This document shows positions 55,314 to 57,281 of a stretch of DNA of 57,281 bases, in pieces. Made by a program: the position numbers and the translations under genes. The DNA is from Nitrospiraceae bacterium. Its GTDB lineage: Bacteria > Nitrospirota > Thermodesulfovibrionia > Thermodesulfovibrionales > UBA6898. The notes under the pieces were generated by a model that did no database searches, was not told where the DNA came from, and was given only the letters and a program-made list of their open reading frames with translations. The stretch is taken from NCBI GenBank assembly GCA_020347665.1, contig CP070737.1:1300183-1357463 (forward strand). Reading direction: 5' to 3'. Within the stretch, counting starts at the first letter, position 1. Each line of letters starts with the position of its first letter.

Positions 55314-55765
55314 TGGACCATTTTATGAACCCCAGAAATGTGGGGGATATGGAGGATGCGGACGGAATAGGCGAAGAAGGCAATCCGACATGCGGAGATG
55401 CCATGAAGATTTTTATTAAGGTCAAGGATGATCGGATTGTTGACGCGAAATTCAAGACGTTTGGCTGCGGCGCTGCCATAGCAGTGAGCAGTATGGTTAC
55501 TGAAATGGTGAAGGGAAAAACCATAGACGAGGCCTTGAGCTTGTCCAAAGAAGCCGTGGCGAATGAGCTTGACGGTCTGCCCCCGCAGAAGATGCACTGC
55601 TCTAATCTTGGTGCCGATGCTTTGAAAAAGGCTATTGAAGATTATAGGAGCCGCTCAAAAGGAGACAAGCAGGAGCACAAAGCGGTAAGGAAGACGGTAA
55701 AAAAAGAAGCCGCAAAAACAACGCAGAAGAAGGGGCAAAAAAAGGCAAAGAAAAAAGGGTCTTAA
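55295..55765 (+). CDS. iscU: IscU-type Fe-S scaffold with lysine-rich tail
   Basis: The scaffold domain (about 1-122) carries C33 and D35 in GNPTCGDAM, C58 in KTFGCGAAIA and H101-C102 in KMHCSNLGADAL, all standard cluster-assembly residues. A tail of about 33 residues made largely of Lys, Ala, Thr and Gln (KTVKKEAAKTTQKKGQKK) follows and is not part of normal IscU. ATG 55295 is inside the end of the IscS-like gene with a GGAGGAAGG site upstream; the frame is open further but the family start is MYSDKVMDHF. Builds [2Fe-2S] clusters for transfer. Confidence 0.92.
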   Translation: MYSDKVMDHFMNPRNVGDMEDADGIGEEGNPTCGDAMKIFIKVKDDRIVDAKFKTFGCGAAIAVSSMVTEMVKGKTIDEALSLSKEAVANELDGLPPQKMHCSNLGADALKKAIEDYRSRSKGDKQEHKAVRKTVKKEAAKTTQKKGQKKAKKKGS

Positions 55766-55933
55766 AAACAGCTCGCCCGCCCGACCGGCCGGCCGGGGAA
55801 TGTCCAGTGCCTCACCCATCATATTTCTGGCAGGAATATCATTCCTGAAATCTTGTACCAGTAAGCGGAAATCATGAGATGCATACGGCGTTATTCTCAC
55901 GGTGAAAAGCGGCTGCTCAGTATTTTCTCATTC

Positions 55934-55963
55934 TTTACAAAGGGGAAATAATGCTGGTAGAAT
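55934..55963 (+). promoter_or_regulatory. Candidate promoter of tRNA-Ser
   Basis: TTTACA (55934-55939) and TAGAAT (55958-55963) are 18 bases apart and end 10 bases before the mature tRNA. A GC palindrome (CCGGCCGGCCGG, 55785-55796) and a CAGGAAT/ATTCCTG hairpin (55831-55847) lie further upstream and may close the isc operon. Confidence 0.5.
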
Positions 55964-55973
55964 ACCTTTTTTT

Positions 55974-56066
55974 GGAGAGGTGGCCGAGTTGGTTGAAGGC
56001 AGCCGCCTGCTAAGCGGTTGTGGGGGTAATTCCCCACCCAGGGTTCGAATCCCTGCCTCTCCGCCA
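55974..56066 (+). tRNA. tRNA-Ser (anticodon GCT)
   Basis: The acceptor GGAGAGG (55974-55980) pairs with CCTCTCC (56056-56062), followed by discriminator G and an encoded CCA (56064-56066). The anticodon GCT is at 56009-56011 in the loop CTGCTAA, and the long variable arm (GTGGGGGTAATTCCCCAC) marks a class II serine tRNA reading AGC/AGT. The T arm is GGGTTCGAATCCC. Confidence 0.97.
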
Positions 56067-56067
56067 T
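56049..56067 (+). repeat. tRNA 3'-end repeat, left copy
   Basis: ATCCCTGCCTCTCCGCCAT, the 3' end of tRNA-Ser, recurs with one mismatch at 56533-56551 beyond the GIY-YIG relic, like a pair of attachment-site repeats. Confidence 0.5.
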
Positions 56068-56224
56068 CCTTCGACAGGGACTTCGAGTGAGCCTCAGTCG
56101 AACTCCTCAGGATTCTGTTTCATAATTTAGAGCAAAGATTGATCAAAGGCAGAAATGGATGCATTTAAAATTTCATAGTTCAAGAGTACTCTGAGCAGCT
56201 GTCTTTTATGATATACTTCAAAGT

Positions 56225-56512
56225 GTGTGGTATGTATATCGGTTGAAATGTTCTGATAATTCTTTCTATATAGGATTGACGAACAATTTGGAGCGGAGAT
56301 TATCTGAACATGAACAAGGATTTGGTGCTCAATACACCAGTTCTCGTTTGCCTGTTACATGTGAATACTCGGAGATGTTTAAGAGTCGATAAGATGCGGA
56401 AAGTCGCGAAGCGCAATTGAAGCGTTGGTCAAGAGCAAAGAAGGCGGTGGGTATAGCTGGCAATATTAAGAAGTTACAATCATTATCAGTAACAAGAACT
56501 TGGAAGGATTAG
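56225..56512 (+). pseudogene. GIY-YIG nuclease-domain gene with in-frame stop
   Basis: From GTG 56225 the frame reads WYVYRLKCSDNSFYIGLTNN, LERRLSEHEQGFGAQYTSSRLPV in order, a clear small GIY-YIG endonuclease domain (VYR...YIG form, then the conserved Arg and later Glu region). TAA at 56390-56392 (codon 56) interrupts it. The frame then continues with DAESREAQLKRWSRAKKAV, the family's C-terminal part, to TAG 56512. It is most simply a recently broken 95-codon gene. TAA cannot encode selenocysteine. Small stand-alone GIY-YIG genes are often mobile passengers. Confidence 0.75.
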
Positions 56513-56536
56513 GATGGTGAGCTTGTCGAACCATCC
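56512..56536 (+). repeat. Palindromic repeat behind the GIY-YIG relic
   Basis: GGATGGT (56512-56518) and ACCATCC (56530-56536) enclose GAGCTTGTCGA. The TGTCGAA inside matches in inverted form TTCGACA at 56070-56076 just after the tRNA. It looks like a widespread intergenic palindromic repeat. Confidence 0.5.
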
Positions 56537-56551
56537 CTGCCTCTCGGCCAT
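56533..56551 (+). repeat. tRNA 3'-end repeat, right copy
   Basis: ATCCCTGCCTCTCGGCCAT matches the tRNA-Ser 3' end (56049-56067) at 18 of 19 positions; TCGAA upstream also echoes the T loop. The first few bases overlap the palindrome arm, so part of the match could be chance. Confidence 0.5.
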
Positions 56552-56635
56552 TGTGCTTTGCTCAAGCTTCGCACAATTCATCATAAATTATTTGTATATT
56601 TTGTATGTAAAGATAAATAAAAGGAGGCTGTATTG

Positions 56636-57196
56636 ATGAAAAAAAATGCAATAATGCTTGGAATCGTTCTCTCGATGCTCGTCCTGGCAGGAGGATGCCA
56701 GAAGAAAGAAGAAGAACCACCGCCGGTTGTTCCAAAAGGTGTTATGCCGGGTCAGCAGGTAGGGCCTTCAGGACAGCAGACACCGCCTCCCGGACATCAG
56801 GCCCTGAAACCAAGAGGTGAATCAACTATTGTGGTGCCTGATTCAGTACAGGGCAAATGGAAGGGGATTGTTCTGACTATCGAGAACAAGGAGACGCAGA
56901 AGACAGAGGAATTCACCGTGGACCTGAACACTGATTTTAACCTTCCGAATTCTAACCTCAAGATCTCTGTTGGTGAATTTATGCCTCATTTCAAAATGGA
57001 AGGCCTGACTATTACGTCTGCGTCAAATGAACTCACGAATCCTGCAGTCGGGATCAAGATTTTCGAAGGTGACAAACAGATTTTCCCGGTTGCAGGAAAA
57101 AAATGGGGATGGCTTTACACTAAGTTTCCGAAGATTCACCCGTTTGAACATCCGAAATATGGTGTCAAACTCAAGGAAGGCGTAAAAAAAGGATAG
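56636..57196 (+). CDS. Lipoprotein with DUF2155-like domain
   Basis: The protein of 186 residues starts with a lipoprotein signal ending in LVLAGGC (lipobox, lipid on the Cys) and a Pro/Gln/Gly-rich linker (about 30-60). The domain that follows (DFNLPNSNLKISVGEFMPHF, ASNELTNPAVGIKIFEGDKQ, GWLYTKFPKIHPFEHPKYGV) fits the DUF2155 family, of unknown role. AAGGAGG (56621-56627) is eight bases before ATG 56636. It probably sits in the outer membrane or periplasmic face. Confidence 0.8.
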   Translation: MKKNAIMLGIVLSMLVLAGGCQKKEEEPPPVVPKGVMPGQQVGPSGQQTPPPGHQALKPRGESTIVVPDSVQGKWKGIVLTIENKETQKTEEFTVDLNTDFNLPNSNLKISVGEFMPHFKMEGLTITSASNELTNPAVGIKIFEGDKQIFPVAGKKWGWLYTKFPKIHPFEHPKYGVKLKEGVKKG

Positions 57197-57217
57197 CAAC
57201 GGCTTTTTATACTGCGC

Positions 57218-57281
57218 GCGCCCTTAGCTCAGCTGGATAGAGCGTCGGACTACGAATCCGCAGGTCGGGGGTTCGAATCCC
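57218..57281 (+). tRNA. tRNA-Arg (anticodon ACG), 3' end beyond window
   Basis: Acceptor 5' strand GCGCCCT (57218-57224), D arm GCTC...GAGC, anticodon ACG at 57252-57254 in loop CTACGAA, and the T arm GGGGGTTCGAATCCC reaching the last base. The 3' acceptor strand is outside the window. It lies 21 bp after the lipoprotein gene. Confidence 0.92.

Noticed and set aside
55655-55900. 81-codon minus-strand frame after iscU
   Set aside because: Runs into the antisense of the IscU lysine-rich tail and has no ribosome site or recognisable sequence.
56390-56392. In-frame stop of the GIY-YIG gene as a recoded residue
   Set aside because: It is TAA, not TGA or TAG, so neither selenocysteine nor pyrrolysine decoding applies.

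Overview
The window reads as a bacterial chromosome segment of moderate GC, densely coding, from an anaerobe or microaerophile. Gene content (selenocysteine formate dehydrogenase, tungstate transporter, small multiheme cytochrome, di-heme peroxidase, c-heme sensor, TusA/IscS/IscU set) resembles sulfur-cycling Nitrospirota or Desulfobacterota. That placement is inference; no rRNA or other phylogenetic marker was compared.

Layout. 1-3.2 kb: small uncharacterised genes, a ferritin-like protein and a CopC-like periplasmic protein. 3.2-5.7 kb: tungstate ABC permease and ATPase (tupBC, no tupA beside them), convergent with a TauE/SafE-type exporter. 5.9-8.5 kb: leuCD, a degenerate repeat patch and a RidA-family gene. 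8.6-15.6 kb: a redox island holding a promoter with an operator-like palindrome, a possible leader ORF, fdhA (UGA-encoded selenocysteine), fdhB and fdhC, a strong hairpin, then a second selenoprotein candidate (a periplasmic DsbA-type thioredoxin with UGA at the first position of its CxxC) overlapping a di-heme cytochrome c peroxidase. 15.9-24.7 kb: a membrane hybrid histidine kinase, sirtuin, methyltransferase, phosphoribosyltransferase, radical SAM protein, a CobD/HisC-like protein lacking the PLP lysine, and an HD-GYP protein with a CxxCH sensor. 24.8-45 kb: mostly housekeeping genes on the minus strand: der (plus), a 55-aa protein (plus), rsmE, the hrcA-grpE-dnaK-dnaJ heat-shock operon with a perfect CIRCE, speE plus a decarboxylase, tlyA-dxs-ispA, guaAB, a triheme cytochrome (plus), ilvE and argS. 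45-53.3 kb: ychF, two uncharacterised genes, rng, proS (minus), greA, pyrK, pyrD and a SAM hydroxide adenosyltransferase-family gene. 53.3-55.8 kb: an Fe-S assembly operon. 55.9-57.3 kb: tRNA-Ser, a broken GIY-YIG gene flanked by a copy of the tRNA 3' end, a DUF2155-type lipoprotein and a partial tRNA-Arg.

Most interesting. (1) The iscR / TusA-like / IscS-like / IscU operon, preceded by a near-consensus type 1 IscR site, encodes an IscS homologue that keeps the sulfur-accepting cysteine loop (C324) but has lost the PLP Schiff-base lysine (Q202) and several other PLP contacts. With a TusA-like protein next to it, this suggests Fe-S assembly that takes sulfur from a sulfide- or persulfide-derived source and not from cysteine desulfuration. 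(2) A Sec-containing DsbA-like protein (UPHC active site) lies directly behind the Sec formate dehydrogenase operon and is coupled to a cytochrome c peroxidase. (3) A second fold-type I PLP enzyme homologue, the CobD/HisC-like one, also lacks its catalytic lysine.
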